Positions 15,289 to 22,012 are shown, numbered from the stretch's first letter. The stretch: DNA of 23,933 nucleotides from Parcubacteria group bacterium GW2011_GWA2_50_10b (GCA_001004085.1 LCQJ01000014.1:1-23933), one strand, 5' to 3'. Made by a program: numbers and translations. Notes: generated by a model not told the origin, from the sequence alone.

Positions 15289-15744
15289 ATGAGCAGTGGC
15301 AATCAGTTCGAACGTCTCTTCAAGCTTTGGGCAACGGTGACGAAACTTGTCATCGACGGCAAGCGCAGCGCGGCGAAAGTCGCGGACACACTCCAGTCAA
15401 TCGTGGACGAGCAGCTGCCCTCCAAACTCTACCTCGCTCCCGGCCAGCAGAACGGCGGCGTGATGGTGGGCTTCGACCTCGAGAAGCATCTCCAGGAGGA
15501 GAAGCTCATCGAGCGGGCCTACACTCTCGAAGACGAACTCGTGAAGAGCTGGCTCGAGAACCCCGCCTCTTACCCGGAGGAGTTCAAGAACAAAGCCATC
15601 TTCCTCTGGAAATCCCAGCGGGCCTCCGGCGACTACCGCGAGGTCGCGTGCCTCTGCTGGCACGGCGGGCGCGTGGTCGTGCACTGGCGCTGGCTCGAGC
15701 GCAGGTGGGACGGCTACCGCCCGGCCCTCCTCGCAAGTTCCTAG
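15289..15744 (+). CDS. Variable protein, target of a diversity-generating retroelement
   Basis: 151 residues. Residues 1-109 are constant: a helical start (FERLFKLWATVTKLVIDGKRSAAKVADTLQSIVD) and then AIFLWKS leading into the variable part. Residues 110-150 are encoded by the variable repeat. Compared with the template, residues 112, 116, 118, 121, 123, 125, 127, 132, 134, 138, 141, 143, 144 and 150 differ, and the invariant scaffold is W, G, V, L and P rich (VVV, W133, W135, W140, PALLA). This layout, with variation at the extreme C-terminus among conserved aromatic residues, fits DGR target proteins, whose variable domains usually have a C-type lectin fold. No signal peptide or membrane segment is seen, so export is not evident. 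Strong promoter, Shine-Dalgarno 6 bp before the ATG and a strong terminator make it a separate unit. The ligand is unknown. Confidence 0.92.
   Translation: MSSGNQFERLFKLWATVTKLVIDGKRSAAKVADTLQSIVDEQLPSKLYLAPGQQNGGVMVGFDLEKHLQEEKLIERAYTLEDELVKSWLENPASYPEEFKNKAIFLWKSQRASGDYREVACLCWHGGRVVVHWRWLERRWDGYRPALLASS
15617..15738 (+). other. DGR variable repeat (VR)
   Basis: 122 bp, collinear with the template repeat at 16101-16222 at a constant offset of 484 bp and without gaps. There are 19 substitutions, every one where the template has A: 11 A-to-G, 6 A-to-C and 2 A-to-T in my alignment; 12 template adenines are unchanged. The invariant GC-rich run CCGGCCCTCCTCGCA (15721-15735) near the 3' end is in the position expected of an IMH (initiation of mutagenic homing) site. 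Confidence 0.95.
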
Positions 15745-15780
15745 ACTCTTTGACCCTTTGGACCCTTGGACACTTTGTCC

Positions 15781-15810
15781 GCCCGGCGTGCTAGCACGCC
15801 GGGCTTTTTT
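15781..15810 (+). terminator. Rho-independent terminator after the DGR target gene
   Basis: A perfect 24-nt palindrome beginning GCCCGGCGTGCT, followed by TTTTTT. Confidence 0.95.
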
Positions 15811-16100
15811 GTATTAAAATCTTAAATGGCGTTAGGTGACATGCCGGCGGCCACGGCTTCCGGCGACCGAAGCCAGTATCCATAAGCTGAGAACGTCTGC
15901 GATTACGGTTTCAGACGGAGGGTTTATGGGGAACTTCACCCTTCGACGGGCTCAGGGTGTCCCGAGCACAGTCGAGGGACAAAAAATGAAGGAACTTGGT
16001 GGGGAGTGCTATCGCATTATGATGCGGAATACGATACAGCCCAGAAGCTTGCTTAAAAACATTCACGCTGGGCAGTGGCACGGACGGCACTCTCTACGTT
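15811..16100 (+). other. Non-coding spacer between DGR target gene and template repeat
   Basis: 290 bp with no convincing gene on either strand and no similarity to reverse transcriptase or to an accessory Avd protein in any frame I read. It contains one palindromic repeat (15939-15978). The end (16045-16100) reads in one frame as KTFTLGSGTDGTLYVNG, which may be a leftover of a coding sequence, but too little remains to name it. A promoter for the template RNA should lie here; I could not place one with confidence. Confidence 0.5.
15939..15978. repeat. REP-like palindrome in the DGR spacer
   Basis: Starts CCCTTCGAC and ends GTCGAGGG with an inner GCTCAGGG / CCCGAGC pairing. This CCCTTCGAC...GGGCTCAGGGTG type of palindrome is scattered in many bacterial genomes. 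Single copy in this window. Confidence 0.6.
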
Positions 16101-16222
16101 AACGGACCTCCGGCGACAACCGCAAGGTCGCGTACCTCTACTGGAACGGCGAACGCGTGGTCGTGAACTGGAACTGGCTCGAGAACAGGTGGAACGGCAA
16201 CAACCCGGCCCTCCTCGCAAAT
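16101..16222 (+). other. DGR template repeat (TR)
   Basis: Non-coding copy of the variable region. Read in the VR frame it encodes N-rich SGDNRKVAYLYW, then VVVNWNWLENRW and NGNNPALLAN. Seven AAC codons sit exactly at the positions that vary in the target, as is typical of DGR templates, because AAC can mutate to 15 amino acids without creating a stop. In the VR frame a TAA stop lies just before it and no start codon is available, so it is not an expressed gene. Homology to the VR stops sharply at both ends. Confidence 0.95.
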
Positions 16223-16232
16223 CTCTTCATTT

Positions 16233-16266
16233 CTCTTCCGGCCATTGTCGGGAGAGTTTTGTTTTT
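16233..16266 (+). terminator. Hairpin and T-run after the template repeat
   Basis: A 10-bp stem CTCTTCCGGC / GTCGGGAGAG (two G-U pairs) with a CATT loop, followed by TTTTGTTTTT. Probably ends the template RNA; it also separates it from smc, which starts 15 bp later. Confidence 0.75.
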
Positions 16267-16280
16267 AATATTCTTCAATC

Positions 16281-18238
16281 ATGTATCTTAAATCTATCGA
16301 GCTTTCGGGGTTCAAAGCATGCGAGGCAAGCGTGGCGAGGACCTCATCTGGAACGGGGCGATGAGCGAGCCGCGCGCCAACCGGGCTTCCGTCAAGGTCA
16401 CTTTCGACAATTCGCGGAAAATTTTCGATATCGATTTCCCCGAAGTTTCCATCGAGCGCGTGGTCCATCGCGACGGGCTGAATGAATATTCCATCAATGG
16501 CAGCCAAGTCCGCCTTAAAGACGTTTTGGAACTCCTGGCGGGCGCTCATATAGGCAGCAGCGGGCATCACATCATCTCGCAGGGCGAGGCCGATAAAATT
16601 GTTTCAGCCAACGCCAAGGAGCGTAAAGCGATGGTCGAAGACGCGCTGGGACTCAAGCTTTATCAATACAAGCGGCTGGAGAGCGAGCGCAAACTCAAGA
16701 AGACCTTCGAGAACATCGCCCAGGTCGAAGCGTTGCGCAAGGAAATCGCTCCGCATCTAAAGTTTTTGCAAAAACAGGTAGAGAAACTCGAGAAAACGGA
16801 AATTTTGCGCGAAGAACTGATAAAGCTCGCGCAGGAATATTTTAAAAATGAAGAAGTTTATATCGCTTCACTTAAATCAGAGCTTAGAGATGAAAGGGAG
16901 CCGTTAGATAAAGCATTAAAAAAACTTTCGAAAGAATCTGATGACGCGAAGAAAATGATTGAGCTCGAGTCCGGCTTAAGCGCAGCCAGAAAGCATAGGG
17001 ACGAGTTGACGAGAGAGCTAGGCAAACTTGAAGGGCTTATTATGGCCGAGGAAAGGGCGATAGAGAATGAACAAAGGCTCGCGGCTTCGGAAGAGACAAA
17101 GACCGTGCGGCTTAAGGAGGTTGAAGATTTGTTTCAAGAAGTAAGCGTTTTCTCCGATATCGGTAAAATTATCGGACGAATCAAACAGTTTATCCAGGAG
17201 AGGAAGCACAACAGGGATTCCAAACTCATTGCCGAAGCACAGGTGAGAATTTCAGAGCTTAAAAAGCGCAAAACCGCCGATGAGACTGCGCTTGCCGCGG
17301 CAAGAGAGAAAGAGAATGAGATTAATGAGGCAGAAAAGGCCATTTTCCGCATTATGTCTGAAGAATCGGAACTTGTTTCGAAATTAAATCTTTTGAAATC
17401 ACGCGAGGAGAGGCTTAATATGGAAGAAACCGAATTTAAGCGCGAGCTCGAAGAAGTTGGACGCCTGGCGGGCCATCAAGCTCTTCACTACAAAGATGTT
17501 ACCGCGGCAAATGAATCGCGAAGTAAGCAGGAAGAGCGCAAACGCGCGCTTGAGAAGGGTAAATTCAGGCTTGAGGACTCCAGTATGGCGGGCTCGGAAG
17601 AGCTGAAAAAAGAGCATGCGGAAACATCGGAACGAGACGCATTTTTATCGCGGGAGCTTCTGGATCTTGAACATTCCGCAGAGTCTCTTAAGGGACTTAT
17701 TAAGGATTTGGAAGCCAGGCTTGCCACGGAGTTTGAGACGGGGCTCGAAAATATCAATAAGGAATTCGATAAATTATTTACAGCCATGTTTGGTGGCGGA
17801 GAGGCGCAGCTTATTTTGACCAAAGAGTCGGCTAAAAAAGAGATTGAAGATGTTGAGGAAGAGATAGGGGAAGAAAAAGTAGAAGAGGGTTTGGAGATTA
17901 AAGTCACCATGCCGAAGAAAAAGATTCGCGGACTGATGATGCTCTCGGGCGGCGAGAGAGCGCTTACTTCCATCGCCCTCATTTTCGCCATCTCGGCCGT
18001 CAATCCGCCGCCCTTCATCATCCTCGACGAGACGGATGCGGCCCTCGACGAATCCAATTCCAAAAAGTACGGCGACCTGGTGGAACGGCTTTCCCAATAC
18101 TCCCAGCTCATTTTGATTACCCACAACCGCGAGACCATGAGCCGCGCCGGCGTCATTTACGGCGTGACTATGGCCTCGAACGGCATTTCCAAACTGCTTT
18201 CCATCTCATTCGATCAAGCGGTCGAAGTGGCGAAGTAA
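16281..18238 (+). pseudogene. smc: SMC-type chromosome segregation ATPase, broken at the N-terminus (Walker A lost)
   Basis: SMC proteins are coiled-coil ATPases that organise the chromosome. MYLKSIELSGFKA at 16281 is a typical SMC start, but after FK the sequence jumps in another frame to MRGKRGEDLIWNG (ORF 16319-18238, 639 codons). About 45 codons holding the Walker A loop (GPNGSGKSN in relatives) are missing. The C-terminal head is complete: signature LSGGERALTS (about residues 542-551 of the long frame), Walker B FIILDETDAALDE, and H-loop LITHNRE. The middle is coiled coil (LESERKLKKTFENI onward) with no recognisable hinge; a shortened, hinge-poor SMC is a recurring CPR form. Without Walker A it cannot bind ATP, so this is a pseudogene or an assembly deletion. 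Confidence 0.85.
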
Positions 18239-18266
18239 AGGTGTCAACCTGGCAGGTTGACACCTT
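18238..18266. repeat. REP palindrome, left copy beside the transposase
   Basis: A 29-nt perfect palindrome, AAGGTGTCAACCTG-G-CAGGTTGACACCTT. It begins on the last base of the smc stop codon. An identical copy is at 18931-18959. Confidence 0.9.
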
Positions 18267-18290
18267 AGCCGTAGATGAGAAAATTAAGTG

Positions 18291-18953
18291 ATGATAGGAG
18301 ATATTGCTCACATTTACAATCGCGGGGTAGATAAAAGAAAGATATTCAATGGTCATAGTGATTATAAGCGTTTTCGCGACAACCTATTTTTATTGAATAA
18401 CTTAGAAGGGAAAATTAGAACCAAGCTTCCGGATATATTTAGCTCGGATGCTAAATTGCCAGAAAGAGATAAGCTGGTTGAGGTATTGAAATGGTCATTG
18501 TTGCCTAATCACTTCCATATACTTCTTTATGAAATGATTGATGGTGGTATTCTTGAATTTACTAAGCGTCTAGGAAATGCCTATACCAAGTATTTCAATT
18601 TGAAAAATAATGGCCGAAGTGGATACTTATTTCAAAACAGCGCCAAGATAGTTCCAATGCAAAGTGAAAGCTATTTTGCCTACATTCCCATTTACATTGA
18701 TCTAAATCCAATTGATTTAATTCCAAAAAGTTCCCATAAAAAACTGGAACTTTTAAAATCTTACGAATGGTCAGGCCTAAAAAATTACTACGGTGAGTGT
18801 CAGGATGACAAAATAGTCAATAAGGAACTTTTTTACAAAGTTTTTGAAACTAACCCGAATAAGTACGAACGGGATTTGAAAGGCTTTCTAGAAAATAGGC
18901 AAAAGTTGGAGACCGAACTTAGGTCAACCAAAGGTGTCAACCTGGCAGGTTGA
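18291..18953 (+). CDS. REP-associated tyrosine transposase (Y1/IS200-like HUH family)
   Basis: Single-strand DNA transposase related to IS200/IS605 TnpA. Support: the N-terminal IAHIYNRGVDKRKIF, the HUH motif LLPNHFHILL (His-Phe-His) and the downstream KRLGNAYTKYFNLKNNGRSG helix with the likely catalytic Tyr. 220 residues from the ATG at 18291; a GTG just upstream is also possible. An ATG at 18275 in another frame (MRKLSDD) resembles the usual family start, so a 1-base slip near the 5' end may exist. The codons are AT-rich compared with smc and rnr, a sign of acquisition. Identical REP palindromes flank it, and the second supplies its last codons (GVNLAG) and the stop. Confidence 0.9.
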   Translation: MIGDIAHIYNRGVDKRKIFNGHSDYKRFRDNLFLLNNLEGKIRTKLPDIFSSDAKLPERDKLVEVLKWSLLPNHFHILLYEMIDGGILEFTKRLGNAYTKYFNLKNNGRSGYLFQNSAKIVPMQSESYFAYIPIYIDLNPIDLIPKSSHKKLELLKSYEWSGLKNYYGECQDDKIVNKELFYKVFETNPNKYERDLKGFLENRQKLETELRSTKGVNLAG

Positions 18954-18959
18954 CACCTT
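18931..18959. repeat. REP palindrome, right copy beside the transposase
   Basis: Identical to 18238-18266. The transposase stop TGA (18951-18953) is inside it. RAYT enzymes are known to act on their own flanking REP sequences. Confidence 0.9.
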
Positions 18960-18975
18960 GCCGAATAAAATGAAT

Positions 18976-19004
18976 CCGCCGGCGATGCAACGCATCGCCG
19001 GCGG
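18976..19004 (-). terminator. Terminator hairpin on the minus strand, downstream of rnr and the candidate small RNA
   Basis: A perfect 13-bp stem CCGCCGGCGATGC / GCATCGCCGGCGG with a 3-nt loop. On the minus strand it is followed by ATTCATTTTATT, which is T-rich; on the plus strand no T-run follows. Confidence 0.65.
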
Positions 19005-19036
19005 TCTCAAATGAGACATATCTCTAGAAAAGGTAC

Positions 19037-19134
19037 GAGGGTCGACAACCGATGTTACAGCCTGGCCGTACTAATAGGAGTAGTTCCCAGTTACCCCTAT
19101 CGTGGATATACGACTAGCGGAGTCATCGACCCTC
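19037..19134 (-). ncRNA. Candidate structured small RNA of unknown family
   Basis: A 98-nt segment closed by a 9-bp stem GAGGGTCGA / TCGACCCTC. Inside, read on the minus strand, are three hairpins: GACT-CCGCT-AGTC, ATAGGGGTA-ACTGGGAAC-TACTCCTAT (9 bp, one G-U) and ACGGC-CAG-GCTGT. The G-U pairs become A-C mismatches on the plus strand, favouring the minus strand. A TATAAT box (19145-19150, minus) lies about 10 bp upstream of the first stem and a GC-rich terminator lies downstream, giving a transcript of about 170 nt. I do not recognise it as tmRNA, SRP RNA, 5S rRNA or a common riboswitch. Function unknown. Confidence 0.45.
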
Positions 19135-19144
19135 TAAGATTTAG

Positions 19145-19150
19145 ATTATA
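19145..19150 (-). promoter_or_regulatory. -10 box (TATAAT, minus strand) before the candidate small RNA
   Basis: Consensus hexamer in the loop region of an AT inverted repeat (ATTTAGAT at 19139-19146, ATCTAAAT at 19155-19162) that overlaps the rnr stop codon. A TTTACA lies upstream at a short 15-bp spacing, so the -35 is weak. Confidence 0.45.
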
Positions 19151-19156
19151 TCAAAT

Positions 19157-21076
19157 CTAAATAAATGTAAAGTCCAGAGTTTTGCGTTCCGGGTCGGAGG
19201 CGATGAGCTTGACGCGGATTTTGTCGCCGAGAGAGAACTTTTTGCCGGTTTTCTTGCCCACGATGGCGTAGAGCTTCTCGTTTAATTCATAGAAATCATC
19301 TTTCATGTCGCGGAGCTTGACCATGCCTTCTGCTTTGGTATTGACCTCCTCTACATAAATGCCCCATTCGGAAACGCCCGAGACGATGGCGTCGAAGGTC
19401 TCGCCGATATGCCCCTGCATGTACTCGACCTGCTTGTATTTGATGGAGGCGCGTTCCGCTTCGGCCGCTTCCATTTCGCGTTCGCTCGAGTCTTCGCAAA
19501 GTCTCTGGTATTTGATCATTTCGTCCTGTTCGATCCGGCCTTTAACGAGGAAGCGTTGCAAGAGGCGATGGACCATCAGGTCCGGATAGCGACGGATGGG
19601 GGAGGTAAAGTGCGTGTAATATTCGAAAGCCAGACCGAAGTGTCCGATGTTGGTGGTCGAATAAACCGCTTTCGACATACTCCTAATGGCCGCGGTTTTG
19701 ACGAGCATCTCCGCCGGGGTACCTTCGACCGAATGGAGCATCCGGGTTATGTCTTCGGCGGTGGTTTCGCCGTCTTTGTTCTTGAGTTCAAAGCCCAGTG
19801 CTTTGACGAAAGTGGCGAGGTTGACGATTTTCTCGCGGTCGGGGGCGTCGTGGATGCGGTAGACGAAAGCGGCGCGGCTGCCGTTGTTGACGGTGTGCAT
19901 GTGAGCGGCCACTTCCCGGTTGGCGAGGAGCATGAAGTCCTCAACCAGCTTGTGGGTGTCCTTACGCTCTTTTTTATAAACCCGTATAGGCTTGCCAGCC
20001 GCGTCGAGTTCGAATTTCACCTCTTCGGTTTCGAATTCAATGGCGCCGTTTTTGAATTTCTCCGTCCGCAGCTTGTAAGCGAGGTCGTTGAGGGTTTTCA
20101 GCTCGTCATAAAAGACGCCCGCTTTCTTGTCCAGGATTTCCTGGGCTTCTTCGTAAGTAAAACGTTTGTCCGATTCGATGAGCGTCCGGCCAAACCACCT
20201 TTCTTTAACCTTGGCGTTTTTATCCATGATAAATACGGCCGAGAAGGCGTATTTCGGTTCATTGGCATTGAGAGAGCAGAGGTCGTTCGATAAAACTTCC
20301 GGGAGCATGGGGATGGTCCGGTCGACCAGGTAGATGGAAGTGCCACGCTTCCTGGCTTCTTTGTCCAGGGCGGTTTTCTCCACCACGAAGTGCGAGACAT
20401 CGGCGATATGGATGCCGATTTCGAAATCGCCGTTTTCCAGACTCTTTAATGAGATGGCGTCATCGAAGTCCTTGGCATCGGCGGGGTCGATGGTAAAGGT
20501 GGTGGCGCCGCGGAAATCCTTGCGGTCTTTCGATTTGTCCTCCTTTTCGTATTTTGTTTTCCAAGCTTTAGCTTCTTGCTCGACCTCGGGAGGGAAGTCG
20601 ACTTCAAAGCCGCTCTCGTAGATGATGCCGAGCATTTCGGTGTTGTGCTCGCCGGCCTTGCCGATGATGCGTACCACTTCGCCCTTAGGGCTTTTTGATG
20701 CATCCTCCCATTCCGTGATTCTTACCTGCACTTTCTCTCCCGCTTTTCCTCCATTGGCTTTGTCCGCTGGTACGAAAATGTCCCGGTACATCCGCTTGTC
20801 GTCGGGCACTAGAAAGAAGCCCGCATCCGCCTTCTCTAGAATGCCGACGAATTCAGTCTTGTGACGCTCAACGATTTCTACAACCTGAGCCTGCTTTCTG
20901 CCCAACAATTCTTTATCCAGAATCTCAATTTTGACCTTGTCTCTGTTGAGTGCGGCATTTAAATTATCCGGCTGGACTTCGAAGTCATCACTCTCATCCG
21001 GGGCAGGGAAATAACCCACGCCTTTGCCGGTCACGCGGATAATTCCTTCCAATATATTCTTATTTTCTTTTTCCAT
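19157..21076 (-). CDS. rnr: Ribonuclease R (RNase II/R family 3'-5' exoribonuclease)
   Basis: Degrades structured RNA from the 3' end. An N-terminal cold-shock-like domain begins EGIIRVTGKGVGYFPAP, a second OB fold follows (TEFVGILEKADAGFFLVPDD), then the RNB catalytic domain from TFTIDPADAKDFDDAISL, whose Asp cluster (about Asp197, 203, 205, 206) binds the metals. Further RNB motifs are RGTSIYLVDRTIPMLPEVLS and HFTSPIRRYPDLMVHRLL. A C-terminal S1 domain (IGETFDAIVSGVSEWGIYVE) completes it. 639 residues, smaller than E. coli RNase R (813) but complete for this lineage. The ATG at 21076 is 8 bp after the tRNA-Leu gene on the same strand, so rnr probably sits in one transcript with tRNA-Lys and tRNA-Leu. 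Confidence 0.95.
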   Translation of the reverse strand: MEKENKNILEGIIRVTGKGVGYFPAPDESDDFEVQPDNLNAALNRDKVKIEILDKELLGRKQAQVVEIVERHKTEFVGILEKADAGFFLVPDDKRMYRDIFVPADKANGGKAGEKVQVRITEWEDASKSPKGEVVRIIGKAGEHNTEMLGIIYESGFEVDFPPEVEQEAKAWKTKYEKEDKSKDRKDFRGATTFTIDPADAKDFDDAISLKSLENGDFEIGIHIADVSHFVVEKTALDKEARKRGTSIYLVDRTIPMLPEVLSNDLCSLNANEPKYAFSAVFIMDKNAKVKERWFGRTLIESDKRFTYEEAQEILDKKAGVFYDELKTLNDLAYKLRTEKFKNGAIEFETEEVKFELDAAGKPIRVYKKERKDTHKLVEDFMLLANREVAAHMHTVNNGSRAAFVYRIHDAPDREKIVNLATFVKALGFELKNKDGETTAEDITRMLHSVEGTPAEMLVKTAAIRSMSKAVYSTTNIGHFGLAFEYYTHFTSPIRRYPDLMVHRLLQRFLVKGRIEQDEMIKYQRLCEDSSEREMEAAEAERASIKYKQVEYMQGHIGETFDAIVSGVSEWGIYVEEVNTKAEGMVKLRDMKDDFYELNEKLYAIVGKKTGKKFSLGDKIRVKLIASDPERKTLDFTFI

Positions 21077-21084
21077 AATCTAAG

Positions 21085-21165
21085 TGGGCGGGAGAGGACT
21101 CGAACCTCCATGGGTTACCCCGTTGCGTCCTAAGCGCAGTGCGTCTGCCATTTCGCCACCCGCCC
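21085..21165 (-). tRNA. tRNA-Leu (anticodon TAG)
   Basis: Cloverleaf with a 7-bp acceptor stem GGGCGGG / CCCGCCC, anticodon loop CTTAGGA, a short variable arm (ACGGGGTAACCC) and T-loop GGTTCGAGTCC. CCA is not encoded, unlike in the neighbouring tRNAs. Confidence 0.93.
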
Positions 21166-21198
21166 TCGTCCCGCCGAAGCTTTATGCGAAGGGGGACC

Positions 21199-21274
21199 TG
21201 GTGCGCCCTGAAGGGATCGAACCTTCGACCTTATCCTTAAGAGGGATCTGCTCTACCAGCTGAGCTAAGGGCGC
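21199..21274 (-). tRNA. tRNA-Lys (anticodon CTT)
   Basis: Acceptor GCGCCCT / AGGGCGC, D-arm GCTCAGCTGGTAGAGC, anticodon loop CTCTTAA, T-arm GGTTCGATCCC, encoded ACCA end. Confidence 0.95.
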
Positions 21275-21285
21275 AAGCACGTTAA

Positions 21286-21314
21286 AGTATGCCATCGATT
21301 CCCCCATTTTTCAA
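21286..21314 (-). promoter_or_regulatory. Likely promoter of tRNA-Lys / tRNA-Leu / rnr
   Basis: On the minus strand: TTGAAA, 17-bp spacer, CATACT, ending 11 bp before the first base of tRNA-Lys. It lies in the 66-bp gap to the divergent tRNA-Cys gene. Confidence 0.5.
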
Positions 21315-21340
21315 CATTTTGTGGTATCGTATTAGCCATT

Positions 21341-21415
21341 GGCGTGGTGGCGAAGTGGCAACGCGACAGTCTGCAAAACTGTTATGCAGGGGTTCGATTC
21401 CCCTCCACGCCTCCA
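21341..21415 (+). tRNA. tRNA-Cys (anticodon GCA)
   Basis: Acceptor GGCGTGG / CCACGCC, anticodon stem-loop ACAGT-CTGCAAA-ACTGT, T-arm GGTTCGATTCC, encoded TCCA end. Confidence 0.95.
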
Positions 21416-21416
21416 G

Positions 21417-21501
21417 GCCCGGGTGGCGGAATTGGTATACGCGCACGACTTAAAATCGTGTCTCGCAAGAGATGTGGGTTCGATGCCCACCCCGGGCACC
21501 A
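21417..21501 (+). tRNA. tRNA-Leu (anticodon TAA)
   Basis: Acceptor GCCCGGG / CCCGGGC, anticodon stem-loop CACGA-CTTAAAA-TCGTG, long variable arm (TCTCGCAAGAGA), encoded ACCA end. It starts one base after tRNA-Cys. Its 3' end abuts a serine-recombinase remnant. Confidence 0.95.
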
Positions 21502-21945
21502 TAGGTAGGAAAGGATTGGATTCCGAGAGTTCGTACTTGGCTTGGCTGATGAAAACCCAAGGAATTTCAGGCACAGCGCGCGCTTCGCGCGAGTGGAGGT
21601 GGAGGTTCGAGCCAAAGATTTTCTGAAGGGGAGGTCGTTCGATTGAGCGGCTTCGGCTAATCCTGAAGCCACCTTTAGCCATTCTCGCATTGGTTCGAGC
21701 CACCTAGCGGCGTCTCGTTCAAGCAATATGTTTGCCCTCCCAAACTTCGCCAGTATAATAGAAGTTCCCATAATAAAAGGGATTCTCCAATATCCATTTT
21801 ATTTGATCTCGCTTTAGCGGTTTGCCGCCGGTGGCATCTGGTCTTCTGATTAACCTGCTCCGAATTCTGAAAGCTGTGCTTCAATAGAAAGCACTTGCTT
21901 ATCTTCGACATCAGTAGATTTTCTAGCGTATAAAAAATATTTCAT
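21502..21945 (-). pseudogene. Serine site-specific recombinase remnant, copy 1, ending at tRNA-Leu
   Basis: Four pieces of a large serine recombinase lie in order on the minus strand but in different frames. An N-terminus MKYFLYARKSTDVEDKQ... starts at 21945. A mid part GLIRRP...GGKPLKRDQIKW is followed by ILENPFYYGNFYYTGEVWEG, the recombinase-domain signature. Next comes LERDAARWLEPMREWLKVAS, and then LQKIFGSNLHLHSREARAV and PEIPWVFISQ, typical of CPR recombinase C-termini. A full enzyme has about 500 codons; roughly 150 remain. The catalytic Ser region (YARKST) is present but followed by a quick stop. The 3' end reaches the CCA end of tRNA-Leu, as for elements integrated at tRNA genes. Family assignment rests on my memory of these motifs. 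Confidence 0.75.
21535..21598. repeat. 64-bp inverted repeat, copy 1 (partner 22930-22993)
   Basis: 60 of 64 bases match the reverse complement of 22930-22993. All four differences are transitions at third codon positions of the recombinase frame (Ala, Pro, Ile, Pro), so both copies evolved as coding sequence. Confidence 0.9.
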
Positions 21946-21953
21946 ATAACTTA

Positions 21954-22012
21954 AATGGCCGCCCCGGTGCACTCAACTCAAGTTTGGCTTGAATTGACCC
22001 GAGACGGCCATT
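21954..22012. repeat. Nested hairpin upstream of the DUF3800 gene
   Basis: Outer arms AATGGCCG / CGGCCATT and inner arms TCAACTCAAG / CTTGAATTGA with a TTTGG loop. A second, competing partner for the left inner arm is at 22020-22041 (CCAAACTTG...AATTGAGTGC). The 22013-22067 stretch also holds AT-rich promoter-like sequence before the ATG. Confidence 0.6.

Noticed and set aside
15216..15794. Long open frame overlapping the DGR target gene in another frame
   Set aside because: It begins inside the structured leader and has the arginine/proline/glycine-rich look of a shadow frame in GC-rich DNA; the other frame has the Shine-Dalgarno, family features and the DGR match.
16075..16280. Template repeat as the decayed C-terminus of a second copy of the target gene
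   Set aside because: Similarity stops sharply at both ends, no upstream part of the gene is present, and differences fall only on adenines. Random decay would also hit G, C and T positions.
19066..19078. GTACTAATAGG on the plus strand, like the 3' end of 23S rRNA
   Set aside because: Only about 11 bases match; the surrounding conserved 23S helices are absent and the pairing pattern favours the opposite strand.
21339..21626. Plus-strand open frame across tRNA-Cys and tRNA-Leu with a LAWLMKTQGISG segment shared with 22770-23087
   Set aside because: It runs through two real tRNA genes. The shared part is better explained by the opposite strand, where it continues recognisable recombinase sequence.
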